Assembly (NCBI GenBank): GCA_030824585.1
Contig: JAVBXM010000217.1
Span: 1-32,094, forward strand
From: Phaeospirillum sp.
Lineage (GTDB): Bacteria; Pseudomonadota; Alphaproteobacteria; Rhodospirillales; Magnetospirillaceae
Direction: 5' to 3'
DNA: 32,094 nucleotides
Shown here: in pieces, positions 1-7,457 of the stretch
How positions within the stretch are numbered: the first letter of the stretch is position 1
How the letters are laid out: each line of letters begins with the position of its first letter
Made by a program: the position numbers and the translations under genes
Notes under the pieces: generated by a model
Databases searched by the model: none
Told to the model about the DNA's origin: nothing
Seen by the model: the letters and a program-made list of their open reading frames with translations, nothing else

Positions 1-707
1 CGAGCATCAAGCGTGGGGGCAACACCTTGTTCCGCTTCTCGGCGCGGCGGATGATCCCGGCGCACGCCTTCGCGCTCAAGAAGTACTTGGACGGGATCGG
101 CCCGGTCTCCAGCACCTGCGACAACGAACACACGGCGGCGGCGTTGGGCCAGGCCGAAATATTGGGCGTCGAGGACGCGCCACGCGACTGTACGCGCGGG
201 TCCAAACACAACACCAGCGTCCGACCATTTGCCCCCTGGTGGGACGACCGGACCATCTTCTCCGGCCAGTCCGCCCAGAAGGCATCCGAAGGCGTTGTCG
301 CGGGTGGACAGGACTCCGGGGACGTTTTCCCAAACAACCCAAGCTGGCTCGATGGCATCGGCGAGTTCCACGAATTTGAGGGCAAGGTTGCCGCGGGAAT
401 CGTCCAGCGACTTGCGCAAGCCCGCCACCGAGAACGCCTGACAGGGCGTGCCGCCCACCAGCACGTCGATCTTGCCCCGCCACGCCGAACCGTCGATGGC
501 GGTCATGTCGCCCAGGTTGGGAATGGCCGGATAGCGGTTCGCCAGCACGGTGGCGGGAAATGGTTCAATCTCGGCGAAGAAGGCCGGTTGCCAGCCCAAA
601 GGTTCCCAGGCTGCCGTCGCCGCTTCAATTCCGCTGCACACCGAGCCGTAAACCAGCGGCATCGGGCCGAGCGCCGGGGCGCCCGGCTCGGAGGAAGAGA
701 CCAGCAT
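1..707 (-). CDS. Phage-type DNA (cytosine-5) methyltransferase, C-terminus cut by window edge
   Basis: Transfers a methyl group from S-adenosylmethionine to C5 of cytosine in a specific DNA site. Reading the minus strand, the conserved motifs appear in order: VCSGIEAA (motif I, SAM binding), GGTPCQAFS (motif IV, catalytic Cys), WENVPGVL (motif VI, ENV) and LAQRRRRVFVVA (motif VIII). The frame then runs to base 1 without a stop, ending near a GVAPTLDA motif, so the target-recognition domain and C-terminus lie outside. ATG at 707 gives the longest frame; a second in-frame ATG at 662 sits just before the conserved domain, and neither has a convincing Shine-Dalgarno. No restriction endonuclease is visible, so in this phage-like operon it is more likely a solitary protective methylase. 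The site recognised cannot be read from the sequence. Confidence 0.9.
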   Translation of the reverse strand, partial: MLVSSSEPGAPALGPMPLVYGSVCSGIEAATAAWEPLGWQPAFFAEIEPFPATVLANRYPAIPNLGDMTAIDGSAWRGKIDVLVGGTPCQAFSVAGLRKSLDDSRGNLALKFVELADAIEPAWVVWENVPGVLSTRDNAFGCLLGGLAGEDGPVVPPGGKWSDAGVVFGPARTVAWRVLDAQYFGLAQRRRRVFVVAGAGDRADPVQVLLEREGVRRDHPPRREAEQGVAPTLDA

Positions 708-1009
708 GACGGTGGAAACCTGGATCAGGTGGAAACTGGAAACCTGCCGGTGGAAACCGGGTCAGGTTTCCGGCAGTGGTTTCCGCCCAGGTTTCCAGTC
801 AGCCGGACGCGAAAGGCGCGCTGTCCTTGGACAAACGCGCCTTTGGGCTGGAAACTGGAAACCGGAGTGGAAACCCAGAAATTCGGGCTGTCGCTAGCGA
901 AGTCCGGCGCTGTTGCCGCCCGCATAGCGCATCGGCCAGGGAGGACCCGCGATATCCGCGTCGCCTCGCCGTGGCCTGTTCTATTCTTTCGCCGACGGTG
1001 GGCGGCGGA
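708..1009. repeat. Non-coding stretch with iteron-like GGAAAC repeats
   Basis: The 302 bases between the methyltransferase and the DUF6362-like gene carry ten copies of GGAAAC. Seven are on the plus strand (714, 731, 738, 752, 850, 857, 869) and three are inverted (766, 779, 791), most within CTGGAAACC or GTGGAAACC contexts and spaced 7-17 bases apart. CTGGAAACCTG near 736 pairs with CAGGTTTCCAG near 789, and an inner dyad GGAAACC/GGTTTCC flanks base 760. The left half (714-796) is the densest. An iteron-type origin or a multi-site operator would look like this. No credible coding region is seen: the open frame on the minus strand at 725-925 only translates the repeats into low-complexity peptide. 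Confidence 0.6.
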
Positions 1010-1555
1010 TCATTTGATGATCGTGTTCGCCGCCTCTCGCCAGCATGGGTTCATCATGCCCCAGCGGCCCGGCTTCTGTCCGAGCGAAAAGTGTCCGCCG
1101 GACAGTTTGCGTTCCGCTTCTCGTCGCAGCGCCGCCTGGATATCGGTGATGGTCTGCCGCCGCGATTTGTTGCGGGGCACCCGCCGCCCGTTTAGTTGCC
1201 AGGCGATGATGCACAGCGCGAACAGCCAATGCTCGTTGGCGGCGGAGCGTGCCAACCCGACCTTCCAGCACACCACCTTCCAGGGTTCGCCATTGGCCCG
1301 CAGCCAGACGATGCGGGCGTCGGTGGGATCGAGCAGGCGCAGCCACGGCAGGGCTTCGTCCATGCGGGTGATAGCGGCGGCGGAGGGTGGCGGGCGGTGA
1401 AGCGTGACGTCTTCCGCCGAGCAGCATTCCTGGATGTACGGCGGCCAGGTGCTGGCGTGCCCTTGGATCTTGGCCTCGGGCAGCCTGCGCAGGGTGTCGG
1501 CGGCTTCAGCCAGCCGCTCTTCCACCAGGGAAGGAGTCCAACGGAGGTCAGTCAA
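1010..1555 (-). CDS. DUF6362-like phage HTH protein
   Basis: A 181-residue basic protein resembling the DUF6362 family found in alphaproteobacterial phages and prophages. The central part, LPWLRLLDPTDARIVWLRA, followed by a GEPWKVVCWKVG helix-turn-helix-like segment and LNGRRVPRNKSRR, is the family core as I remember it; its biochemical role is not established. I chose the TTG start at 1555 because AGGAGG lies six bases upstream; an ATG at 1597 is in frame but would overlap the upstream gene by 50 bases and has no such site. The TTG overlaps the upstream stop by eight bases, which suggests translational coupling. The HTH-like region suggests DNA binding (inference). Confidence 0.75.
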   Translation of the reverse strand: MTDLRWTPSLVEERLAEAADTLRRLPEAKIQGHASTWPPYIQECCSAEDVTLHRPPPSAAAITRMDEALPWLRLLDPTDARIVWLRANGEPWKVVCWKVGLARSAANEHWLFALCIIAWQLNGRRVPRNKSRRQTITDIQAALRREAERKLSGGHFSLGQKPGRWGMMNPCWREAANTIIK

Positions 1556-1745
1556 GATGCACCTCCTGGGACGGGCGTTTGCCGTACAGCTTGGCACCCA
1601 GCTGGCGGACCAGTTCCCGTTCGGGCCAGGTCAAGCGGTCATCGTCTTCGGCGATGACCAGGACACCGCGTTCCATCCAGCCGGCCCGCTTCACCTCTTC
1701 GGGATCGCGCCGCTCGCCGCCGAAGCCTTTGGGGAGATACCTCAT
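1548..1745 (-). CDS. Small conserved phage protein, function unknown
   Basis: A 65-residue charged soluble protein. The core GWMERGVLVIAEDDDRL followed by TWPERELVRQLGAKLYGKR looks like a small conserved gene that travels beside RuvC-like genes in alphaproteobacterial phages, but I cannot name a family with certainty. Its ATG overlaps the TGA of the RuvC-like gene (ATGA), and its own end carries the AGGAGG ribosome-binding site for the next gene, so it sits in a tightly coupled operon. No signal peptide, membrane segment or catalytic motif is visible. Confidence 0.65.
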   Translation of the reverse strand: MRYLPKGFGGERRDPEEVKRAGWMERGVLVIAEDDDRLTWPERELVRQLGAKLYGKRPSQEVHLD

Positions 1746-2206
1746 CGGGCACCTCCGGTGTCGGTAGCCCAGGTCAGGATGGCCAGGGCATCGGCCTCGT
1801 TGTCGTCTTCGGGATTGAAGCCGCGGGTCCGCATGGCGGCGATGACGGCATCTTTGGCCGCATTACCCTTGCCGGTGGCGTGACGTTTGATGGTGCCGAC
1901 CGGCACGCCTTGATAGGGAATGTGCTTGAGTTCGCACCAAGCCGACAGATGGGCGAGGAAGCCGCCATAGATGTGGGCGGCGTCGGTCCCGGCGTGGCGG
2001 CGAACTTCCTCGAAATGGATCAGGTCGACAGTCTTGGCGCCGTCCAGCAGGTGGTCGAGCCAGGAGCGGAACCGAAGGAAGCGCATGCCGCCGCCTTCAT
2101 ACCGTCCCGACCGGAACTCCATGGTGCCGGAGACGACGACACCATCGGCGAGCCGCATGGCCCAGCCGGTGGTGGTGCCCAGATCGAGGGCGAGAATGGT
2201 GATCAT
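1742..2206 (-). CDS. RuvC-like RNase H-fold nuclease
   Basis: A 154-residue protein that begins with ILALDLGTTTGWA, the first strand and catalytic Asp of the RuvC/RNase H fold. Further acidic positions follow in order: the Glu pair in HFEEVRRH (about residue 66), and the C-terminal DDNEADALAI, where EAD supplies the last metal ligands. Length matches compact phage RuvC-type resolvases (about 150-170 residues). Expected role: metal-dependent cleavage of branched DNA such as Holliday junctions during phage replication or recombination. It fits the neighbouring helicase, Cas4-like nuclease and annealing ATPase. Start ATG 2206 is the first in frame; the Shine-Dalgarno is weak. Confidence 0.85.
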   Translation of the reverse strand: MITILALDLGTTTGWAMRLADGVVVSGTMEFRSGRYEGGGMRFLRFRSWLDHLLDGAKTVDLIHFEEVRRHAGTDAAHIYGGFLAHLSAWCELKHIPYQGVPVGTIKRHATGKGNAAKDAVIAAMRTRGFNPEDDNEADALAILTWATDTGGAR

Positions 2207-2215
2207 GGTGAAGAC

Positions 2216-2359
2216 TCACAGAACTGTGGGCCTCCGGCTTTGGTCGTGGACGACGCTAACGCCTCTCGAGGCCAGCCTCAACGACAATTCGCCGTCGTCG
2301 AAGAAGATCGCAATACTGCGGGACGACGTGCCGTAAAATGACGCTGGAACCAACCTCAC
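2216..2359 (-). CDS. Possible small ORF upstream of the RuvC-like gene
   Basis: A 47-codon frame with a GTG start at 2359, ending nine bases before the RuvC-like ATG. It reads sensibly (SIAIFFDDGELSLRLASRG in the middle) and its third positions are GC-rich like the neighbouring genes. No clear ribosome-binding site is present. It could be a small operon gene, or the remaining 3' end of a longer gene cut when the TIR gene arrived. I recognise no family. Confidence 0.3.
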   Translation of the reverse strand: MRLVPASFYGTSSRSIAIFFDDGELSLRLASRGVSVVHDQSRRPTVL

Positions 2360-2770
2360 CTGGATATTTTATTGAAGAAATTCAGATCGTTATGCTGATT
2401 TCAGCAGCCGTGTCACACGTCACCGACAGGGGGGACTCCCCTTTAGGGAAATATAAAATGATTATCTGCGGGAGCAAAATGCCTTGAGTCATCTCCTAAG
2501 GCGGGAATTTTTTATTTTCCCATATGATGTTCCAAACCCGTTGGTGACAGCGGGTGGTTGGTGACAATGCCAGTTAGAAGCTTGAATTTTCGAAAAACTT
2601 TCTGTCACCAATGGCCCGGAACGGTGTGTGACAAGTATGCTAAAGGACCAAAGCGGCGTTCGGGCCGACCAGCACACAAAGCTGGCATTCCATTGCTGGC
2701 GCGGCGACCATAGGATTGCCAGTCCGATAGACAGGTGTATGGCCAGGGAGCCGGGAGAGCGAGGGGGCAC
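2360..2770. other. AT-richer intergenic region with repeated TTGGTGACA boxes
   Basis: About 410 bases separate the RuvC-side genes from the TIR gene and are clearly AT-richer than the surroundings. Visible elements are TTGGTGACA at 2541-2549 and 2558-2566 (17-base period), its inverted copy TGTCACCAA at 2603-2611, a related TGTCAC/GTCACC cluster at 2411-2424, a short GGGG/CCCC dyad around 2428-2442, and a GGGAA...TTCCC dyad around 2504-2522. It must hold the TIR promoter and may hold one for the RuvC-side operon. I see no convincing protein-coding frame in it. Confidence 0.5.
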
Positions 2771-3640
2771 ATGTACAATTTGCTTGTTTCGGGAAACGAC
2801 GAGAGCTGGGACGGTCAGCCCTGGCAGATCGAGCAGTCCCGATGTGTCCGCGAGTACACGGATGTCGACATCACATCCCGTTTTGGCAGCCTTTCCGAGG
2901 ACGCGGTTGCTCAGCTGAAAAAGCTGCCCAGTATCTTCGCCTATGAAGCCTGCCATGACCTCGCGCCGAAATTCGGTGCCATCACGAATATCCAGTCACG
3001 GCAAGGGCTGGTCCGCATAGAATACGAAATTCAGCCGCTGGATCGCTTCCTAACCGCGGACGAGCTGCATGAACTGGCGTTTGAGCTTGATATCAGCAAA
3101 TGGGAGATGAATCGTACCCACTGGGCCGTGAAGGACGTGAACCTTGTCAAAGAACTGTCGGCCAAGGAGATCAAGCTTCCAGGGTGGGCCATCGGCCTGA
3201 AGAAGCGGATCGACATCGAAACCCACCACTTTGCCGTCGGTCTTTCATTTCCTGGCGAAGCACGCTCTCTGGTGGAAAAAATTGCTGAGGAGCTTGAGCG
3301 TCTGATTGGCCCGGAATCGTATTTTTACGACAACAACTACGTCGCCCAGTTGGCGCGGCCGGGATTGGATCTGCTGCTCCAGGACATCTACGGCAACCGC
3401 TCCAAGCTCATTGTCGTATTCCTTAGCGGAGACTATCAGCGCAAGGATTGGTGCGGTATCGAGTTCCGGGCGATCCGGGAATTGATTGCCCGACGAGATA
3501 ACAAGCGGGTGATGTTCATCCGCACCGATGATGGCGCTGTCGATGGTGTTTTCAAGACAGACGGCTACGTGGATGCAAGAAAGTTCACAGCGCAGCAAAT
3601 CGCGGAATTCGTCCACGAGCGATCCGCGCTGCTGGAATGA
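2771..3640 (+). CDS. TIR-domain protein, probable antiphage NADase effector
   Basis: A 289-residue protein with a C-terminal TIR domain (about residues 153-286). HFAVGLSFPGEA is the first strand and BB-loop entry, followed by KLIVVFLSGDY and then WCGIEFRAI, where Glu231 aligns with the catalytic Glu of NAD-cleaving TIR domains and W227-C228 are typical. The N-terminal 150 residues form a mixed alpha/beta domain I do not recognise; it may sense a trigger. Start ATG 2771 is chosen because GAGGGGG lies just upstream; an earlier in-frame ATG at 2735 lacks one. The gene is on the plus strand inside a minus-strand phage operon and converges on the primase gene with 17 bases between stops, as expected for an acquired cargo gene. 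Its defence role is inferred from the family. Confidence 0.85.
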   Translation: MYNLLVSGNDESWDGQPWQIEQSRCVREYTDVDITSRFGSLSEDAVAQLKKLPSIFAYEACHDLAPKFGAITNIQSRQGLVRIEYEIQPLDRFLTADELHELAFELDISKWEMNRTHWAVKDVNLVKELSAKEIKLPGWAIGLKKRIDIETHHFAVGLSFPGEARSLVEKIAEELERLIGPESYFYDNNYVAQLARPGLDLLLQDIYGNRSKLIVVFLSGDYQRKDWCGIEFRAIRELIARRDNKRVMFIRTDDGAVDGVFKTDGYVDARKFTAQQIAEFVHERSALLE

Positions 3641-3657
3641 ACGACCTCTGCTTTGTG

Positions 3658-6156
3658 TCATCGCTCTCTTGAATAGCGCCACTCCCGTAAATTCTCGCCC
3701 TTCTGCCCCACGCGCGCCTGATATCTGATCCAGCTGTGAGCCTTCAGGTAGGCGCTGACCCGCATCTGGTCGGCCCGCGTCCATCGCCCAGGCTCGATGC
3801 CGATGGCATGACGCAGTACCTCGCCGATGGAGACATCAGCCAGCGGCTCGGGCCGGGCCACCTCCACGTCGCGCCAATCGTCGTAAGCGCCATAGCCGTA
3901 ATTGACCCGCTCCTTGTCGAAGGCCAGCCAGCGGTCGATCAGGCCGTCCCAGGCGTCGGACTGGTAGCGTTCCTCTTGCTCGGCGCGAGCCATGGCGATC
4001 AGTTCGGGATCGTCCAGCCACCAGATAGCGCCCTGGCGGTACAGCGCCATCGCCTCCGCCCAAAGCTGGTCGCGGTCGCGGCGCAGCGCCTCCAGGTCGA
4101 TCTGGCCACAGCGGATGGGCCAGAAGCGGCGGTTGCCGGTCTCGTCGCGCAGGTAGGTGTCGGGATTGACGCTGCCCGCGAACACGCACTGGCGCGGCAC
4201 GTCGATGACGTAACGCTCATAGGGCGGGCGGTAGCGGTCGACCGTGCGGGTCAGGAACGACTTGATCCGGGACACCTCGGCGCGGCCGATGGCGTCCAGT
4301 TCGGCCACCTCGATGATCCAGACGCCGCGCATCTGCTGGGCGGCGTCCTTGCTACCGATCTCGGCCAACTCGTCGGTGAACCAGTCGGATCCCGCCAGGA
4401 TCTTCAGGGCGGTGGATTTCTTGGCGCCCTGCGGGCCCTCCAGGATCAGCATGTGGTCAACCTTGGCGCCGGGGGACATGATGCGGGCGATGGCCGAGAT
4501 CATCCACAGCGAACCGAAGGCACGGTTCAGCCGGTTGTCGGCGGCCCCAAGATGGGTGACCGCCCAGCCTTCCAGGCGGCGGGTGCCGTCCCATTGCAGG
4601 CCGGTCAGGTATTCCCGCACCGGATGGATGCGGACGTCGCGGGCGACGGCGCCGACGGAACGGGCGACGATGGAGGGGGCGACGTTGATCTCGCGGCGCT
4701 GGAGCCATTCGGCGCAACGCACGTCGTCGGCATCGGACCACGGGCGCGGCACCGGTGCCTGGTCGTCCCAGGGCAGCGGCCGGTTGACGATGATCTCCTG
4801 CCGGAACTCGTCGAACACCAGCGCCCCGGCGAAGGCTTCATCGTTGGAGAGCGCGGTGATGACGTTGGCCTCGTTGCGTTCGGGCGTGCCGTCGGGGCTG
4901 GTACGAAGCTGGCCAAACCACGCGGGGCGGACGGACGGCGTGCCGGCGGGACCGGTGCGGCGGCGCAGATCGCGGATCTGCTTCTCGGTCACCGACACCG
5001 GGATGCGGGTGGTGGCCTTGATGGCGACCAGCACCTGGCGTTCGGCCACCGGGTCGAGGCGGGCCTGGGCAACATGGCCGAGCAACCGTCCGAGATCGCC
5101 CATGTCGGGTGGAAAGGTCAGCGCCAGGGCGGCGGCGTAGAGCTCGTCGAAGCCGCTGGGAGCCGCCGACGGACGATAATCGGCGGCCACCGCACCTTTA
5201 AGCAGGTCGTCGTTGAAGTCGTCGCCGTGCAGGGGCGACACGATGGTGGCGGGAATGCCTGCGGCGGTCAGCCGCTCGGCCAAAGCTTGGGCGGCCTGCT
5301 GGCCGGCCTCCCCGGCATCGGCGAAGATGGTGACGCGGCGCACGCCCTCAGGCCACTGCCAGTCGCGCAGATTGCCCGCTGATAGCGCCGCCCAGGTGGG
5401 AACGCCGAACAGCGCCCAGGCCGACAGCGCGGTCTCGATGCCCTCGGCGATGCCCAGGTGGCCGTCGGCGGGAAGGGGGGCAAGACGCACGCTGCCGCCC
5501 GCCACCGGGCCGAGCATCTTCTTGCCGGGCGGGGCCTTGCCCGAGCCATCATCCAGCAGGAAGGTGCGGTGGATGCCGCCGGTGGGAGTGCCTGCGCCGT
5601 CGCGCACGATTCCCACAAGGCCCGGCCAGCCGCGGCGGCTGTCGAAGTCGGCCAGGTCATCGTGGAACAGCAGATCGGATGAACGGGGATCGCCGACACC
5701 CCGGTGGCGGAGATAGGTCTCGCCGACGCTTCCGGCCAGCGGCTGGGCGGAACCGACGATGCGAGCCACTTCCAGGTCATGGGTCGGTTTGGGCGAGACC
5801 ACCCGCTGCGGGGCGGGCAGATCGAGCCGGGCCAACCGGGCAGCTTCCTCGAACAGGTCGCGGTCGGACAGGCCGGTGGCGTGGTGGATCAGGTCGATGG
5901 GGCCGGCGCTTTCCCCGGTGGCATGATCGAAGCCCCAGCCGGCATGGGTACCGGCCAGATGCAGGATGCAGGAGCCCTCCTTGCGTGGCGCCCGACCCGA
6001 CAGGTCGGCACAGCGGAGCGTGCGCCGGTCCTGCGACCACCGTGCATGGGGAAACAGCCCCGGCAACCAGTCGGCTGCGGTGGCGGCGAGGCGGTCGCGA
6101 ATCTCAGTCAGGTCATGCCGGGCCGCCGGCAGCCAGATGTCATTGAGGTCGATCAT
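3658..6156 (-). CDS. Toprim primase fused to VapE-type superfamily 3-like helicase
   Basis: An 832-residue replication protein. Residues 1-110 resemble the DUF7146-like N-terminal part of phage primases. A Toprim domain follows (about 230-320), with Glu238 in GIAEGIETAL and Asp280 in IFADAGEAG. The C-terminal half is a virulence-associated E (VapE) type ATPase: Walker A GPQGAKKST at 574-582, then VWIIEVAELD (Walker B-like) and the family motifs GSVNPDTYLRDETGNRRFW. Expected role is primer synthesis and unwinding at the element's origin. ATG 6156 overlaps the stop of the helicase gene (ATGA), so the two are translationally coupled. I see no break or missing key residue in it. Confidence 0.9.
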   Translation of the reverse strand: MIDLNDIWLPAARHDLTEIRDRLAATAADWLPGLFPHARWSQDRRTLRCADLSGRAPRKEGSCILHLAGTHAGWGFDHATGESAGPIDLIHHATGLSDRDLFEEAARLARLDLPAPQRVVSPKPTHDLEVARIVGSAQPLAGSVGETYLRHRGVGDPRSSDLLFHDDLADFDSRRGWPGLVGIVRDGAGTPTGGIHRTFLLDDGSGKAPPGKKMLGPVAGGSVRLAPLPADGHLGIAEGIETALSAWALFGVPTWAALSAGNLRDWQWPEGVRRVTIFADAGEAGQQAAQALAERLTAAGIPATIVSPLHGDDFNDDLLKGAVAADYRPSAAPSGFDELYAAALALTFPPDMGDLGRLLGHVAQARLDPVAERQVLVAIKATTRIPVSVTEKQIRDLRRRTGPAGTPSVRPAWFGQLRTSPDGTPERNEANVITALSNDEAFAGALVFDEFRQEIIVNRPLPWDDQAPVPRPWSDADDVRCAEWLQRREINVAPSIVARSVGAVARDVRIHPVREYLTGLQWDGTRRLEGWAVTHLGAADNRLNRAFGSLWMISAIARIMSPGAKVDHMLILEGPQGAKKSTALKILAGSDWFTDELAEIGSKDAAQQMRGVWIIEVAELDAIGRAEVSRIKSFLTRTVDRYRPPYERYVIDVPRQCVFAGSVNPDTYLRDETGNRRFWPIRCGQIDLEALRRDRDQLWAEAMALYRQGAIWWLDDPELIAMARAEQEERYQSDAWDGLIDRWLAFDKERVNYGYGAYDDWRDVEVARPEPLADVSIGEVLRHAIGIEPGRWTRADQMRVSAYLKAHSWIRYQARVGQKGENLREWRYSRER

Positions 6157-7457
6157 GCGAGAATCACCAGTCCGCGTTCAGCGCGGGTGATGGCGGTGTA
6201 CAGCCAGCGGCGGCGGACCTGCTCGGTGCGGCCCAGCCCGTCGTCCCAGACGATGACGTTCTCCCACTGCGAGCCTTGCGCCTTGTGGCAGGTGATGGCC
6301 CAGCCGAAGGTGGCCTCGGCCAGTTTCTTCTTGTCCCGCCAGTCACGGTCATGACGGTGGGGGTCAAGGGCGACGTGATCCTCGAAATGCCCCTTGTAGA
6401 GCATCAGCCGGCCTGGCTTGCCGTCCCTGGCCGGTGAACCGATGGGCGCTCCCTCCTCATCGGTGACGATGGCCGAGAAGTACAGGCTGCCCTCATCAAC
6501 GATGTCGGCCAGCGACAGGAACATGCCGTTGATCAGGCCGAGATCGTTCTGGTTCTTGAGGCAGATGATCTTCTCGTCCGGGCCGGTGGGCAGGTACGAT
6601 CCGCCGAACCCGGCGGCACGGCGGAGTGCGTTGTTCAACTGGAATCGGGTGGCGTTGCGGCCGCAGATGACCTGACCGCCGCGCAGACATTGCCCCGGCG
6701 TGACGTCGGCCATGCGCATCTTCCAGGCATGGTCGTCGTACTGGCCGAAGCCGATGGGGCGGCCTTCCCTGGCCAGGGTCGCCAGCCGGATGATGGCGCT
6801 CTCAGCGGCCTGGCGGTGGATTTCGGTCAGCATAATGTCTGGAGCAGCCTGGGTGAAGGCTCCCTCGCCCTTGATGGGCGGCAGCTGGCCGGGATCGCCG
6901 AGCACCAGGATGGGACGCTTGAAACTCATCAGGTCGCGGGCCATTTCCTCGCCGACCATGGATACCTCGTCCAGAACGATCAGCCTAGCGCTGGCGGCGG
7001 GGCTGTCGGGATTGAGGGCGAAGCGCGGCTTCTTCATGTCGCGCAAGCCCTGGCGCATGGCCTCGATGGCAGCCTCGGCGGCGGTGCGGTCGAAACCGAT
7101 CAGCGTGCGGGCGTCGATTTCCGCCTGGGCGATGCGCTTCTGGGCTTCCTCGATCTCCTCATCGGTGGCTTCGATGACGCTGTAAATCAGGCTGTGGATG
7201 GTGCGGGCCGGGGTGCCCTTGCGCCGCAGCACCAGGGCCGCCTTGCCAGTGAAGGTAGCGGTGACCACGCCGGGCGTGTCGTCGGTGTGGGGAGAAAGGC
7301 CGAGATCGTCGAGGGCGAACTTCAGCACCGTGGATTTGCCGGTCCCGGCATAGCCGAACAGCCGGAACACCTGCTGCTCGTCGGTGCGGTTCTGGAACCA
7401 GTCGCGGATGGCGGCGATGGCCTGGGCCTGGGTGTCGGACGGGGTGATATCGGTCAT
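6153..7457 (-). CDS. RecD/Dda-like superfamily 1B DNA helicase
   Basis: A 434-residue ATP-dependent DNA helicase. Walker A GYAGTGKST spans residues 35-43, Walker B-type LIVLDEVSMV lies in the middle with LVLGDPGQLPP after it, and the C-terminal UvrD_C_2 segment carries WAITCHKAQGSQW and YTAITRAERGL. This is the layout of short RecD2/Dda-type phage helicases that move 5' to 3' on ssDNA. An ATG at 7505 is in frame, but ATG 7457 is preferred: it overlaps the upstream stop as ATGA, and a GGGGGA ribosome-binding site lies just before it. It probably works with the adjacent nuclease and primase in replication or end processing. Confidence 0.92.
   Translation of the reverse strand: MTDITPSDTQAQAIAAIRDWFQNRTDEQQVFRLFGYAGTGKSTVLKFALDDLGLSPHTDDTPGVVTATFTGKAALVLRRKGTPARTIHSLIYSVIEATDEEIEEAQKRIAQAEIDARTLIGFDRTAAEAAIEAMRQGLRDMKKPRFALNPDSPAASARLIVLDEVSMVGEEMARDLMSFKRPILVLGDPGQLPPIKGEGAFTQAAPDIMLTEIHRQAAESAIIRLATLAREGRPIGFGQYDDHAWKMRMADVTPGQCLRGGQVICGRNATRFQLNNALRRAAGFGGSYLPTGPDEKIICLKNQNDLGLINGMFLSLADIVDEGSLYFSAIVTDEEGAPIGSPARDGKPGRLMLYKGHFEDHVALDPHRHDRDWRDKKKLAEATFGWAITCHKAQGSQWENVIVWDDGLGRTEQVRRRWLYTAITRAERGLVILA

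Noticed and set aside
725-925. 66-codon minus-strand frame in the repeat region
   Set aside because: It translates the GGAAAC repeats into PVST/FPVS low-complexity peptide; the DNA repeat explains it better than a gene.
27-1400. Long plus-strand open frame of 457 codons
   Set aside because: It is antisense to the C5-methyltransferase and the DUF6362-like gene, both of which have clear motifs on the minus strand. High GC makes long antisense frames common here.
3736-5382. 548-codon plus-strand open frame
   Set aside because: Antisense shadow of the primase-VapE gene; low-complexity Gly/Ala/Val/Asp-rich, no family and no ribosome-binding site.
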